From: Pseudomonas chlororaphis | GTDB lineage: Bacteria > Pseudomonadota > Gammaproteobacteria > Pseudomonadales > Pseudomonadaceae | Reading direction: 5' to 3' | DNA length: 64,000 nucleotides | Assembly (NCBI GenBank): GCA_001023535.1 | Contig: CP011020.1 | Span: 708,596-772,595 of the forward strand | Shown: one piece after another, positions 34,630 through 43,363 of the stretch | Layout: the number at the start of each line of letters is the position of its first letter | Position numbering within the stretch: the stretch's first letter is position 1 | The notes under the pieces: model-generated | The model's database searches: none | Seen by the model: only the letters and a program-made list of their open reading frames with translations | What the model was told of the DNA's origin: nothing | Position numbers and translations under genes: made by a program

Positions 34630-36225
34630 TCATGGGTTTTTCAAGCGCTCGGCCAGGGCTGTCGCCAGTTGCGCCGTCAGTCCGTACACCGACAATTGCG
34701 GGTTGGCGCCAATGCTGGTGGGGAACAGCGAGCCATCGTGGATCGAAAGATTGGCCAACTGGTGATGACGACCGAGGCTGTCGGTGACTGCGTTTTTCGG
34801 GTCTTCGCCCATGGCGCAGCCGCCCATCACGTGGGCGCTACTCAGGCGCGTGCGATAAAGCTCCAGCGCCAGGCCGTCGATCAGGGTCCGGGCTTCGGCC
34901 AGGGTTTTCACGTAGTGGGCATCGCCGTGCACCGGCATGACGGCCTTGGCGCCGCCGGCGAACTGGATCTCGGCCATGCTGTGGAAGGCCCGGCGCAAGC
35001 CCTCCCAGGTATACGGCGTAACCGTGTAGTCGAGCACGGGCGTGCCGTCGCCGCGCAATTCGACGCATCCACCGGGGCTGTCCGGATGAAAACCGTCGCG
35101 CAGCAAGGCCAGCATTGCGTGGGTGTAGGGCAGGCTGCCCATGTGCGCGGCGTTCTCGGCCCCGAACCCGCCCAGCAGGGTGGCGGCGAGCGCCGGGTGC
35201 AGGGGCGGGACTTCAAGTTTGTAGGACATTTTTCCGGTGACACCGTCCTGCCATTGAAAATGATCCGAATAGATCGACTGCGGCGCGCCGTAGAACGGGT
35301 TGATGACGTCGTCGAATTGCCCGGCTGACGTGTTGACCAGATGCAGGAAGGTGCGCTTGCCCAGGCGTTCATGGGGATCCGGCGCGTCGGAGCGCAGCAG
35401 CAGGCCGGGGCTGTTGATGCCACCGCCCGCCAGTACGTAGTGCCGCGCCTTGACCGTGATGCGCCGCCCGGTCGGTGCCACGCAGCGCTCGTCCATGGCC
35501 ACGCACTCCAGGCCGACGACCGCATCGCCCTTGATCACCAGGCGCTCGGCCCGGGCCAGGTAAAGCAGCACGCCACCCTGGTCCAGCGTGGCGGGAATGG
35601 TGGTGACCAGCATCGACTGCTTGGCGTTGGTCGGGCAGCCCATGCCGCAGTACCCCAGGTTCCAACAGCCGCGCACGTTGCGCGGGATGACGTGCCAGCT
35701 GTAGCCCAACTGTTCGCAACCCTTGCGGATCACGTCGTTGTTGGCATTGGGTGGAACCATCCAGGGGGCCACGCCCAGGCGTTGCTCCATTTTTTCGAAC
35801 CAGGGCGCCATCTGCGCCGGGCTGTGGCCCTGGACGCCGTGTTCGGCGGCCCAATGCTCAAGGGTCTGGTCGGGCGTACGGAAGCTCGAGGTCCAGTTGA
35901 TCAGCGTCGTACCGCCCACGGCCCGGCCCTGGAGAATGGTGATGGCGCCGCCCTTGCTCATGCGCCCAAGGCCTTCCTGGTACAGGCTGGAATAGGCCTG
36001 GTCTTCGAGCAGCTTGAAGTCATTGCTGGTCTTGAGCGGTCCTTCCTCGATCAGCAACACGCGGTAGCCGGCGGCGCTGAGGATTTCCGCCGTGGTTGCG
36101 CCGCCCGCGCCGCTGCCGATGATCGCCACGTCGGCGTCCAGGCTCAGGTCCTGGGTCAGTTGCGCGCCGTTGTAGGTGGTCCAGCCACGGGCCAGGCCTT
36201 CGCGAAAGAGATCGGGTACGGGCAT
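34630..36225 (-). CDS. GMC-family oxidoreductase
   Basis: A 531-residue flavoprotein with the Rossmann FAD motif GSGAGG at 37-42, the GMC signature ILQGRAVGGTTLINWTSSF, a CxxGCP motif (GYCGMGCPTNAK) and the C-terminal HxMGGCAMG and GANPQ stretches with the active His (HVMGGCAMG). It likely oxidises a primary alcohol or sugar; the coniferyl-aldehyde-type dehydrogenase two genes upstream would take the aldehyde product. The ATG at 36225 was chosen; the frame upstream runs into the REPIN. Confidence 0.85.
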   Translation of the reverse strand: MPVPDLFREGLARGWTTYNGAQLTQDLSLDADVAIIGSGAGGATTAEILSAAGYRVLLIEEGPLKTSNDFKLLEDQAYSSLYQEGLGRMSKGGAITILQGRAVGGTTLINWTSSFRTPDQTLEHWAAEHGVQGHSPAQMAPWFEKMEQRLGVAPWMVPPNANNDVIRKGCEQLGYSWHVIPRNVRGCWNLGYCGMGCPTNAKQSMLVTTIPATLDQGGVLLYLARAERLVIKGDAVVGLECVAMDERCVAPTGRRITVKARHYVLAGGGINSPGLLLRSDAPDPHERLGKRTFLHLVNTSAGQFDDVINPFYGAPQSIYSDHFQWQDGVTGKMSYKLEVPPLHPALAATLLGGFGAENAAHMGSLPYTHAMLALLRDGFHPDSPGGCVELRGDGTPVLDYTVTPYTWEGLRRAFHSMAEIQFAGGAKAVMPVHGDAHYVKTLAEARTLIDGLALELYRTRLSSAHVMGGCAMGEDPKNAVTDSLGRHHQLANLSIHDGSLFPTSIGANPQLSVYGLTAQLATALAERLKNP

Positions 36226-36268
36226 GTTCAGGGCTCTCTTATTGTTATGGATGGACGATGAAGAACCC

Positions 36269-36358
36269 TGTGGGAGCGGGCTTGCTCGCGAAGGCGGCTG
36301 TACATTCAACCTCTATGCAAGCTGACACACCGCTTTCGCGAGCAAGCCCGCTCCCACA
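36269..36358. repeat. REPIN, GCGAGCAAGCCCGCTCCCACA family
   Basis: Inverted units at 36269-36291 and 36336-36358, placed between two genes on the same strand (the Tat protein gene and the GMC gene), so it interrupts a probable operon. Confidence 0.88.
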
Positions 36359-36371
36359 GGATTTTGATGAC

Positions 36372-36917
36372 TCAAATCTTGGGCGGTCCCGGGTACCCAC
36401 AGTGCGCCCAGGCCTCGGCCCGGCTGTACCAGGCCATCATCACCATTTGCAGCAACGCGTTGTGGCCTTGCCGCAGCAGGTCCAGGGAGCTGTTTTCCCA
36501 GCGGTTGAGAAACTGGCGGATGTCATCAGCGCTGGCGTTTTCCCACGCCCCCCAGATGCCCGCCAGCGGCCCGCAGGTGACGCCCAGGGTGAGCACGTCG
36601 AACAGTTGGCGCGTGAGCTTGAGCATGGCCGGGGACAGGTACGCCAGCTCGGTGTCCAGGTTGCGCAGGGTAGCGTCGGTGGCGGCGGGGATCCCTTCAA
36701 CCGCCACTGCGCCGTCCAGCATCACCGCAATGATGGCACGCAAGAACGGCAGGTCGCTGTCACGCAACGCGGCGAAACCGTGGGCCGGCAGGCTTGACGA
36801 ACAACCGCTGAGGCTGGCGCCCAATCCGACCGTGGCCAGGAAAGCGCTGGCACCGAGGCTGAACTTCAGCAGGCCGCGCCGCGACAGCGCGGGTGCATCG
36901 ATGAGGCTAGGGTTCAT
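36372..36917 (-). CDS. Tat-exported small subunit of the GMC dehydrogenase (gluconate 2-dehydrogenase subunit 3-like)
   Basis: A 181-residue protein with a twin-arginine leader (SRRGLLKFSLGASAFLATVG at 12-31) and a possible lipid Cys (SGCSSS). The rest is helical, in the style of the small gamma-type subunits that accompany GMC-like gluconate or sorbitol dehydrogenases. It lies between the aldehyde dehydrogenase gene and the GMC gene. If it forms a complex with the GMC protein, the GMC protein may be carried to the periplasm with it; that is inference. Confidence 0.72.
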   Translation of the reverse strand: MNPSLIDAPALSRRGLLKFSLGASAFLATVGLGASLSGCSSSLPAHGFAALRDSDLPFLRAIIAVMLDGAVAVEGIPAATDATLRNLDTELAYLSPAMLKLTRQLFDVLTLGVTCGPLAGIWGAWENASADDIRQFLNRWENSSLDLLRQGHNALLQMVMMAWYSRAEAWAHCGYPGPPKI

Positions 36918-36943
36918 GTTTATCGTTACCGGGGGCAGGCCTG

Positions 36944-38374
36944 TTAGCGAACGAACAGCTTCTGGATCAACGTCTGCAGCGGCTTGCCGTAGGGCGGATA
37001 GATCAACTTCGCGGCGTTGAAACGCTGCTTGGTCAGCACGCCCTTGGCCTTGCTGAAGGTCAGGAAGCCCTCGTGCCCGTGGTAATGCCCCATGCCCGAA
37101 GGACCGACGCCGCCAAAGGGCAGGTCGTCCTGGGCGACGTGCAGCAGCGTGTCGTTCAGGCAAACGCCACCGGAGTGGGTTTCGTGCAGGACACGCTGCT
37201 GCTCGGCCTTGTTGTAGCCGAAGTAGTAGAGCGCCAGCGGGCGTGGGCGTTGGTTGATGTAGGCAAAGGCCTGGTCCAGGAGCTCGTACGGCACGATGGG
37301 CAACAGCGGGCCGAAGATTTCGTCCTGCATGACGGTCATGTCATCGTGGACGTTGAGCAGCAGGCTGTGGGGCATGCGGCGCGCCTGGCCCTGGTCGAAC
37401 AGCTCGATCAGCAGTGCGCCCTTGCTGGTGGCGTCACCGATGTAGCCGTTGAGCCGGGCCAGGTGTCGTTCATTGATGATCGCTGTGTAGTCCGGATTGT
37501 CCGCCAACGTCGGATAAAACCTGCGCACCGCTTCGCGATAGGCTTCGACGAATTCGCCGACACGGTTCTGCGGCACCAGCACGTAGTCCGGTGCGACGCA
37601 GGTTTGCCCGGCGTTCAGGGTCTTGCCGAAGGCAATGCGTTCGGCGGCATCGCGCAGGGGGACGTCGGCGGAAACGATGGCCGGCGATTTTCCACCCAGC
37701 TCGAGGGTCACCGGAGTCAGGTTCTCGGCGGCGGCCCGCATGACATGCCGGCCGACGCTGGTGGCGCCGGTGAACAACAAGTGATCGAAGGGCAGCCTGG
37801 AGAACGCCACGCCGACCTCCGCTTCGCCAAGCGCCACGCAGACCAGGTCCTGGGGAAAGATCCGGGCCAGCAGTTGCTTGAGCAACAGGCCGGTCGCGGG
37901 TGTTGCTTCGCTGAGCTTGAGCATCACCCGGTTGCCTGCGGCCAATGCCCCCACCAACGGGCCGATGGCCAGGAACAGCGGGTAGTTCCAGGGCACGATG
38001 ACCCCGACCACGCCCAGCGGTTGATAAATGACCTTGGCCGATGCCGGTTGGAACGCCATGCCCACCTTGCGCCGGGATGGCTTCATCCAGCCCGCGAGGT
38101 GGCGGCTGGCGTAATGGATGCCGTGCAGGCTGGGCATCAGCTCGGCCAGCAGTGTTTCGTCGGCGCTGCGGTAGCTGAAGTCCTGGCTGATGGCGTCGAT
38201 CAAGGCCTGGCGCTCGTTGCTCAAGATCTCGCCCAGCGCCTTGAGCCATTGCCGGCGCTGTTCGGCCGGCGGCATGGGGTGGGCAGCGTAGGCCTTGCGC
38301 TGGGCATCGAAGAGCGACCGCAACGCGTCCAATTGCTGTTGGGATTCATGCAGGTAGGCAACGTCGGCAGGCAT
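36944..38374 (-). CDS. Coniferyl aldehyde dehydrogenase-type enzyme
   Basis: A 476-residue NAD(P)-dependent aldehyde dehydrogenase. The catalytic Cys lies in NAGQTCVAPDYV, the active Glu in TLELGGKSPAI, and the NAD site in IVPWNYPLFLAI and FTGATSVG. The shape (short N-terminus, C-terminal extension after PFGGVGPSGMG) fits the coniferyl-aldehyde dehydrogenase (CalB) group, which includes enzymes for aromatic and medium-chain aldehydes; true substrate unknown. A promoter with a TetR-type operator lies upstream. Confidence 0.85.
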   Translation of the reverse strand: MPADVAYLHESQQQLDALRSLFDAQRKAYAAHPMPPAEQRRQWLKALGEILSNERQALIDAISQDFSYRSADETLLAELMPSLHGIHYASRHLAGWMKPSRRKVGMAFQPASAKVIYQPLGVVGVIVPWNYPLFLAIGPLVGALAAGNRVMLKLSEATPATGLLLKQLLARIFPQDLVCVALGEAEVGVAFSRLPFDHLLFTGATSVGRHVMRAAAENLTPVTLELGGKSPAIVSADVPLRDAAERIAFGKTLNAGQTCVAPDYVLVPQNRVGEFVEAYREAVRRFYPTLADNPDYTAIINERHLARLNGYIGDATSKGALLIELFDQGQARRMPHSLLLNVHDDMTVMQDEIFGPLLPIVPYELLDQAFAYINQRPRPLALYYFGYNKAEQQRVLHETHSGGVCLNDTLLHVAQDDLPFGGVGPSGMGHYHGHEGFLTFSKAKGVLTKQRFNAAKLIYPPYGKPLQTLIQKLFVR

Positions 38375-38406
38375 GTTCGAGCACCGGATGTTATTAGAAT
38401 GGGTGT

Positions 38407-38435
38407 TTTTTAGAGCTTATACTCTAGAAAGTCAA
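38407..38435 (-). promoter_or_regulatory. Candidate promoter and TetR operator for the aldehyde dehydrogenase operon
   Basis: On the minus strand TTGACT (38435-38430), a 17-base spacer and TAAAAA (38412-38407) form a plausible sigma70 promoter. An inverted repeat TAGAG-CTTATA-CTCTA (38411-38426) covers most of the spacer, a classic place for a repressor to sit. The TetR gene is divergent and 89 bases away. Confidence 0.45.
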
Positions 38436-38524
38436 TGGCCTCCACAAGCGGCTTTGGGTTTTTTCCGGTGACCAATAGGTCGTAAGATGTCCCTCAATGC
38501 CTTCGTAGAATTAAAGCCCAAACC

Positions 38525-39196
38525 ATGGCCCCACGAATCAAAACCAGCGAGCGCATCGTGCAAAACAGCCTGGAGCTGTTCAACCAGCAGGGCGAGCGCA
38601 GCGTCAGCACCAACCACATTGCCGCTCATATGGACATGTCGCCAGGCAATCTCTATTACCACTTCCCCAACAAGCAGGCGATCATCGCCGTGCTGTTCAG
38701 TGAGTACGAGAACCTGGTGGACAGTTTCCTGCGCCCGCCCCAGGGCCGCGCGGCGACCGTGGAGGACAAGCGCTTCTATCTGCAGGAACTGCTGGCGGCC
38801 ATGTGGCGCTACCGCTTCCTGCACCGTGACCTGGAGCACCTGCTCGACAGCGACCCGGACCTCGCGGCGCGCTATCGGCGTTTTTCCCAGCGCAGCCTGA
38901 TCCATGGCACGGCCATCTACGAGGGCTTCGTCGAGGCGGGCATCCTGAAGATGGACCGGGTGCAGATCGAATCCCTGACCCTCAATGCCTGGATCATCCT
39001 CACGTCGTGGGTGCGGTTCCTGTGCACCACGCGGGAAAACTTCAGCCACTTGAGTGAACAGGCCATCAAGCGCGGGGTGTATCAGGTCCTGGTGCTGGAA
39101 GCCGGTTTCGTGACCGATCAGGCCCGCGACGCGGTGGATGCCTTGTTCAAAGAGTTTTATGTCCCCCTGGCCCAGACCCTGGAGGAAGGGCAGTAG
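38525..39196 (+). CDS. TetR-family regulator
   Basis: A 223-residue regulator with an N-terminal helix-turn-helix (about residues 14-60, STNHIAAHMDMSPGNLYYHF) and a large ligand-binding helical domain (about 70-223). It faces the aldehyde dehydrogenase gene across a 150-base gap, which suggests that it controls that cluster and perhaps itself. Ligand unknown; an aldehyde or fatty-acid-like effector is a guess. Confidence 0.88.
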   Translation: MAPRIKTSERIVQNSLELFNQQGERSVSTNHIAAHMDMSPGNLYYHFPNKQAIIAVLFSEYENLVDSFLRPPQGRAATVEDKRFYLQELLAAMWRYRFLHRDLEHLLDSDPDLAARYRRFSQRSLIHGTAIYEGFVEAGILKMDRVQIESLTLNAWIILTSWVRFLCTTRENFSHLSEQAIKRGVYQVLVLEAGFVTDQARDAVDALFKEFYVPLAQTLEEGQ

Positions 39197-39229
39197 GAAC
39201 GGACCCTCGATTTCCCACAGGAGCTCACC

Positions 39230-40084
39230 ATGTCGATTGCGCAACTCATCAGTCCCCAGGCCCTCGATCAGCGGCGAGCGCTGCCCGGGCTGGTCATCCT
39301 TGATTGCCGCTTTGCCCTGGAAGACCCGGATTACGGCCAACGCAGCTATGCCGAGGGCCATATCGCCGGTGCGACGTTCGCGGACCTTGAGCGAGACCTG
39401 AGCGGGCCGGTGACCAAGGGCGTGACCGGTCGCCATCCGCTGCCGTCACCCGAGGCCCTAGTGGAGCGCTTGAGGGCCTGGGGGATCGATAACGACAGCG
39501 ACGTCGTGCTCTACGACGACGGTCCGGGCGCGTATGCCGCGCGGGCCTGGTGGTTGCTGGCCTGGCTGGGCAAGCGCGAGGGCGTGTACCTGCTCGACGG
39601 CGGACTCAAGGCCTGGCATGCGGCCGGCTTGCCATTGAGCCTCGACCCGCCACAGACGCGCCGCGGCACCTTCGACGGCGCACCGGACACCGCCCTGGTG
39701 CTGACCGCGCAAACCTTGCAGCAGCGCCTCGGCCAGCCGGACATGACGTTGCTGGATGCCCGTGCGCTGCCGCGTTTCAAGGGTGAAGTCGAACCGATCG
39801 ACCCGGTGGCCGGGCATATTCCGGGCGCGCAGTGCGCCGCGTTCACCGACAACCTGGGCAGCGACGGTCGCTTTTTGCCGCCCGCCCAGCTCAAGCAGCG
39901 TTTCGCCGAAAAACTGGGCGAGCGTTCACCAGCGGGGTTGGTGGCCTATTGCGGCTCCGGCGTGACCGCCTGCCATAACCTGTTTGCCTTTTGCCTGGCG
40001 GGATACCCGTTGGGGCAGTTGTACGCCGGCTCGTGGAGTGAGTGGATCACCGATCCACACAGGGCCGTTGCCGTCGGCGAGTAA
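39230..40084 (+). CDS. Two-domain sulfurtransferase (rhodanese/3-mercaptopyruvate type)
   Basis: A 284-residue rhodanese with two domains (about 8-125 inactive, 150-280 active). The active-site loop is CGSGVTA with catalytic Cys in VAYCGSGVT. CGSGVT is the loop often seen in 3-mercaptopyruvate sulfurtransferases and close relatives; the exact donor cannot be told. Acts in cyanide detoxification or sulfur trafficking. No signal peptide. Confidence 0.9.
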   Translation: MSIAQLISPQALDQRRALPGLVILDCRFALEDPDYGQRSYAEGHIAGATFADLERDLSGPVTKGVTGRHPLPSPEALVERLRAWGIDNDSDVVLYDDGPGAYAARAWWLLAWLGKREGVYLLDGGLKAWHAAGLPLSLDPPQTRRGTFDGAPDTALVLTAQTLQQRLGQPDMTLLDARALPRFKGEVEPIDPVAGHIPGAQCAAFTDNLGSDGRFLPPAQLKQRFAEKLGERSPAGLVAYCGSGVTACHNLFAFCLAGYPLGQLYAGSWSEWITDPHRAVAVGE

Positions 40085-40107
40085 CACTCAACCCTGTCAT
40101 TGAGCCT

Positions 40108-40195
40108 TGTGGGAGCGAGCTTGCTCGCGAAAGCGGTGTACCAGACACACAAACGTTGACTGACACTCCGCTTTCGCGAGCAAGCTTGCTCCCAC
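40108..40195. repeat. REPIN, GCGAGCAAGCTCGCTCCCACA family
   Basis: Inverted units at 40108-40130 and 40174-40195. Just after the repeat, CACAGGCG(G/C)TTTGTGCA occurs twice in tandem (40193-40225). Confidence 0.88.
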
Positions 40196-40234
40196 AGGCG
40201 GTTTGTGCATCCCACAGGCGCTTTGTGCAGGACC

Positions 40235-41233
40235 TTATCCGCGGCCCAGGCTGGCCAGCCACTGGGGAATGCGTCGCTCCAGGTAGTAACCGGGGTGGCG
40301 CATGGTGCCGTCGACAAACCCCACGTGCCCGCCCTGGGCATGCAGCTCCAAGTGGGTCGACGCCGACAGTTCGCCAGGTTCAGGCAGGCTGTGGGGAAAG
40401 ACGAAAGGATCGTCGGCCGCCTGGATCAGCAGGGTCGGCGTGTTGATCTCGCCCATGAAATAGCGGCTGGAGGCGCGACGGTAATAGTCCGCCGCGTCCG
40501 AGAAACCGTGCAGCGGCGCGGTCACCCGGCCGTCGAAGTCCCAGAACGTGCGCATGTTTTCCAGCGGACCAAGCGCTGCCAGGGTCGCCAGCCCTTCGTG
40601 GCGTCCGTCGTGCTGGAACTGACGCTGCTTGTTGCGCACGTATGCCACCAGTTGGCGCATGAAGTGGGCCTGGTAGAAGCGGGAGAAACCCTGCCCGATG
40701 CGATCGGCGCACTGGTCGAGGCGAAACGGCACCGAGACCGCCACGGCGCCCTGCAACTGGCTATGGCTGCCGGTTTCGCCCAGGTGCTTGAGCAACACGT
40801 TGCCGCCCAGTGAATAACCCACCGCGAACAGCGGCGCCAGCGGCCGTCGCCCGCGCAAGTGGGCGATGGTGGCGGCCAGGTCTTCGCTGACGCCGGAGTG
40901 ATAGCTGCGGGCCAACAGGTTGGGTTCCCCCGAGCAGCCGCGCCAGTTCAGCGCAACGCTGGCCCAACCCTGGCGATCAAGGGCATGTTGCAGGCCGGCC
41001 ACGTAGGGCGAATTGGAGGAGCCCGTCAGTCCGTGCAGCACCAACACCAGCGGCGCCTCGGCGTTGTGGGGGCCATGCCAATCGAGGTCGAGGAAGTCAC
41101 CGTCTTCCAGCCACAGGCGCTCGCGTTGGCGCTCGATGACGGTGGTCTTGCGCCACAGCGGCCCCCACAAGGTCTGCAAGTGCGGGTTGCCCAGGCCCCG
41201 GGCGGGGATGAATCGTTCAGATGCAGCGGCCAT
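40235..41233 (-). CDS. YheT-family alpha/beta hydrolase
   Basis: A 332-residue hydrolase of the YheT/embryogenesis-associated EMB8 group. Signatures are LVLHGLTGSSNSPY, LNWRGCSGEPN, the nucleophile elbow GYSLGGNVLLK, and a C-terminal HAQGGHVGF with the catalytic His. Probably an esterase of unknown substrate. The ATG at 41233 gives the family start MAAASERFIPARGLGNPHLQ. It lies 31 bases after rsmD on the same strand. Confidence 0.87.
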   Translation of the reverse strand: MAAASERFIPARGLGNPHLQTLWGPLWRKTTVIERQRERLWLEDGDFLDLDWHGPHNAEAPLVLVLHGLTGSSNSPYVAGLQHALDRQGWASVALNWRGCSGEPNLLARSYHSGVSEDLAATIAHLRGRRPLAPLFAVGYSLGGNVLLKHLGETGSHSQLQGAVAVSVPFRLDQCADRIGQGFSRFYQAHFMRQLVAYVRNKQRQFQHDGRHEGLATLAALGPLENMRTFWDFDGRVTAPLHGFSDAADYYRRASSRYFMGEINTPTLLIQAADDPFVFPHSLPEPGELSASTHLELHAQGGHVGFVDGTMRHPGYYLERRIPQWLASLGRG

Positions 41234-41264
41234 TATTATTGTTCTCGATGCACCGGCCAGCCGT

Positions 41265-41873
41265 TCATTCAACGGCTTGCGCCATTCGTTGCCATAACGC
41301 GTAGTACACCCGCCCGGATTTCTGCTCGCGATGCAAACGCCAATTGCCCGGCAAGCCCAGGGTCGACGGAGCGGTCTCGCTTTCAGTGTAGACCCAGGCA
41401 TCCTCGGCCAGCCACTGACGTTCCTCGAGCAGGGCGCACACTGTCGGCAGCAGGTTCTGGTTGAACGGTGGGTCGAGGAAGACCAGGTCGAAGGCCGTCG
41501 CCGGCTGGCTGTCCAGGTAGCGCAGCGCATCGGCGGTCTGCACCTGGCCGACGGTGCAACGCAGGGTGCCCAGGTGCTCTTTCAATTGGGAGACCGCCAG
41601 GCTGCTGGCGTCCAGGGCCTGGCCCATGGCGGCGCCACGGGACAGCGCTTCGAGGAACAACGCGCCGCTGCCGGCGAACGGGTCGAGTACCCGTGCTCCG
41701 GCGACGTACGGTGCCAGCCAGTTGAACAGGGTTTCCCGCACACGGTCCGGCGTTGGGCGCAGGCCGGGCGCGTCGGGGAAACTCAAGCGCCGGCTGCGCC
41801 ATTCGCCGCCGATGATGCGTAGCTGGTTCACGCCGTTGTGGGCGGGTTTCTTGGAATTCGATGGGCGGGCCAT
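41265..41873 (-). CDS. rsmD: 16S rRNA (guanine-966-N2)-methyltransferase
   Basis: Methylates G966 of 16S rRNA. The 202-residue product has the SAM motif VLDPFAGSGALFLEALSRGA, LRIIGGEWRSRRLSFPD near the N-terminus and the catalytic DLVFLDPPFNQ. Its stop/start junction overlaps the upstream M16 gene by one base. Confidence 0.95.
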   Translation of the reverse strand: MARPSNSKKPAHNGVNQLRIIGGEWRSRRLSFPDAPGLRPTPDRVRETLFNWLAPYVAGARVLDPFAGSGALFLEALSRGAAMGQALDASSLAVSQLKEHLGTLRCTVGQVQTADALRYLDSQPATAFDLVFLDPPFNQNLLPTVCALLEERQWLAEDAWVYTESETAPSTLGLPGNWRLHREQKSGRVYYALWQRMAQAVE

Positions 41874-43363
41874 TAGTGCTCCGGAACCCCGAGCGGTTGC
41901 TCGGCAGGTTTGTCAGTGGGGGCCGGTAGCGGCTTTTGCGGCACGGTCGGGCCGGCGGTGACGATGACCATCTTGTCCGTGCTCAGGTGTTTTTCCAGCG
42001 CGGTGCGGACCTGCTCGACGGTCAACGCCTGGGACTGGCGCATGAAGTCTTCCAGGTAGCTCAGCGGCAGGTCATAGAAACCCATGGCCCCGAGCTGGCC
42101 GACGATGTCGGCGTTGCTGGCCGTGGACAGCGGGAAGCTGCCGGCCATTTCACGCTTGGCGTCGTCGAGTTCTTTCTGGGTCGGGCCGTTCTTCAGGTAA
42201 TCGGCGAATACGTCCTGCACCAGTTTCAAGGTGCCTTCGCTCATTTCGGCGCGGGTCTGCAGGTTGATCATGAATGGACCGCGGGCCTGCATCGGGGTGA
42301 AGCCTGAATACACGCCATAGGTCAGGCCGCGTTTTTCCCGAACTTCTGTCATCAGGCGCGTGCCGAAACCGCCGCCACCGAGGATCTGGTTGCCCAGGGA
42401 CACGGCGGCGAAGTCCGGGTCGTCACGGTCGATACCCAACTGCGCGAGCATCAGGTTGGTCTGCTTGGACGGGAATTCGATGTGGCTGACGCTGGCCTTC
42501 GGTTCGACCGGCGCAGGCGTCTTGGCCAGGGCCGGCCCCTTGGGCAACGCAGCGGACACCTGGTTGGCCATCGCCTCGGCTTCAGTACGGGACAGGTCGC
42601 CCACCAACGCGATCACCGCGTTGCCGGCGGCGTAGGCCTTGGCATGGAAAGCCCGCAACTGGGCCAGGGTGATCGGTGGAATGCTCTGTGCGGTGCCATC
42701 GCTGGAGTGGCCGTAGGGATGATCGCCGTACAGGCGCTTCATCAGCTCCAGGCCCGCCAGTTTGCCGGGGTTCTGCTTCTGGTACTCGAACCCGGCGAGC
42801 ATCTGGTTCTTGATACGGCTGAAGGAGTCGGCGGGGAAGGTCGGCTTGCCGACCACATCGGCGAACAGTTGCAGCGCCGGTTCACGCTTGTCCACGGCGC
42901 TGAGGCTGCGCAGGGATGCCACGGCCATGTCTCGGTAGGCCCCGTTGCCGAAGTCCGCGCCGAGGCTTTCGAAGCCTTCGGCAATGGCGCCGACGTCCTT
43001 GCCGGCCACGCCTTCATTGAGCATGGCATTGGTCAGCATCGCGAGGCCGGGGGCGTCGCCGTCCTGGCTGCTGCCGGCGGCGAAGGTCAGGCGCAGGTCG
43101 AACATGGGCAATTCCCGGGCTTCGACGAACAGCACCTTGGCGCCTTCGGCGGTTTTCCAGGTTTGTACGTCGAGCTGGCGATGACTGGGCGCCTTGCCGT
43201 CCAGCTCGGCCAACGATTGCAGCTTGTTGCCGGACTTGGCGTTATCCAGGGCCTGGCTTGCGGTGACGCCCGTGGCGGGCAACAGATAGAACGCCAGTGC
43301 GCCGGCCAGGGCGACGAACACCAGGCCGATCAACAGCCGACGCGATGATGTGCGCTCACTCAT
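41873..43363 (-). CDS. M16-family peptidase-like protein lacking the zinc motif
   Basis: A 496-residue M16 (pitrilysin-like) protein with a membrane anchor (about 11-30). Where active M16 proteins have HxxEH, this one has SSQDGDAPGLAMLTNAMLNE, with no His pair, so it is probably the non-catalytic partner. The C-terminal domain retains ELDDAKREMAGSFPL and the Arg/Tyr region. It overlaps the catalytic M16 gene by 8 bases. The ATG at 43363 is the chosen start. Confidence 0.88.
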   Translation of the reverse strand: MSERTSSRRLLIGLVFVALAGALAFYLLPATGVTASQALDNAKSGNKLQSLAELDGKAPSHRQLDVQTWKTAEGAKVLFVEARELPMFDLRLTFAAGSSQDGDAPGLAMLTNAMLNEGVAGKDVGAIAEGFESLGADFGNGAYRDMAVASLRSLSAVDKREPALQLFADVVGKPTFPADSFSRIKNQMLAGFEYQKQNPGKLAGLELMKRLYGDHPYGHSSDGTAQSIPPITLAQLRAFHAKAYAAGNAVIALVGDLSRTEAEAMANQVSAALPKGPALAKTPAPVEPKASVSHIEFPSKQTNLMLAQLGIDRDDPDFAAVSLGNQILGGGGFGTRLMTEVREKRGLTYGVYSGFTPMQARGPFMINLQTRAEMSEGTLKLVQDVFADYLKNGPTQKELDDAKREMAGSFPLSTASNADIVGQLGAMGFYDLPLSYLEDFMRQSQALTVEQVRTALEKHLSTDKMVIVTAGPTVPQKPLPAPTDKPAEQPLGVPEH

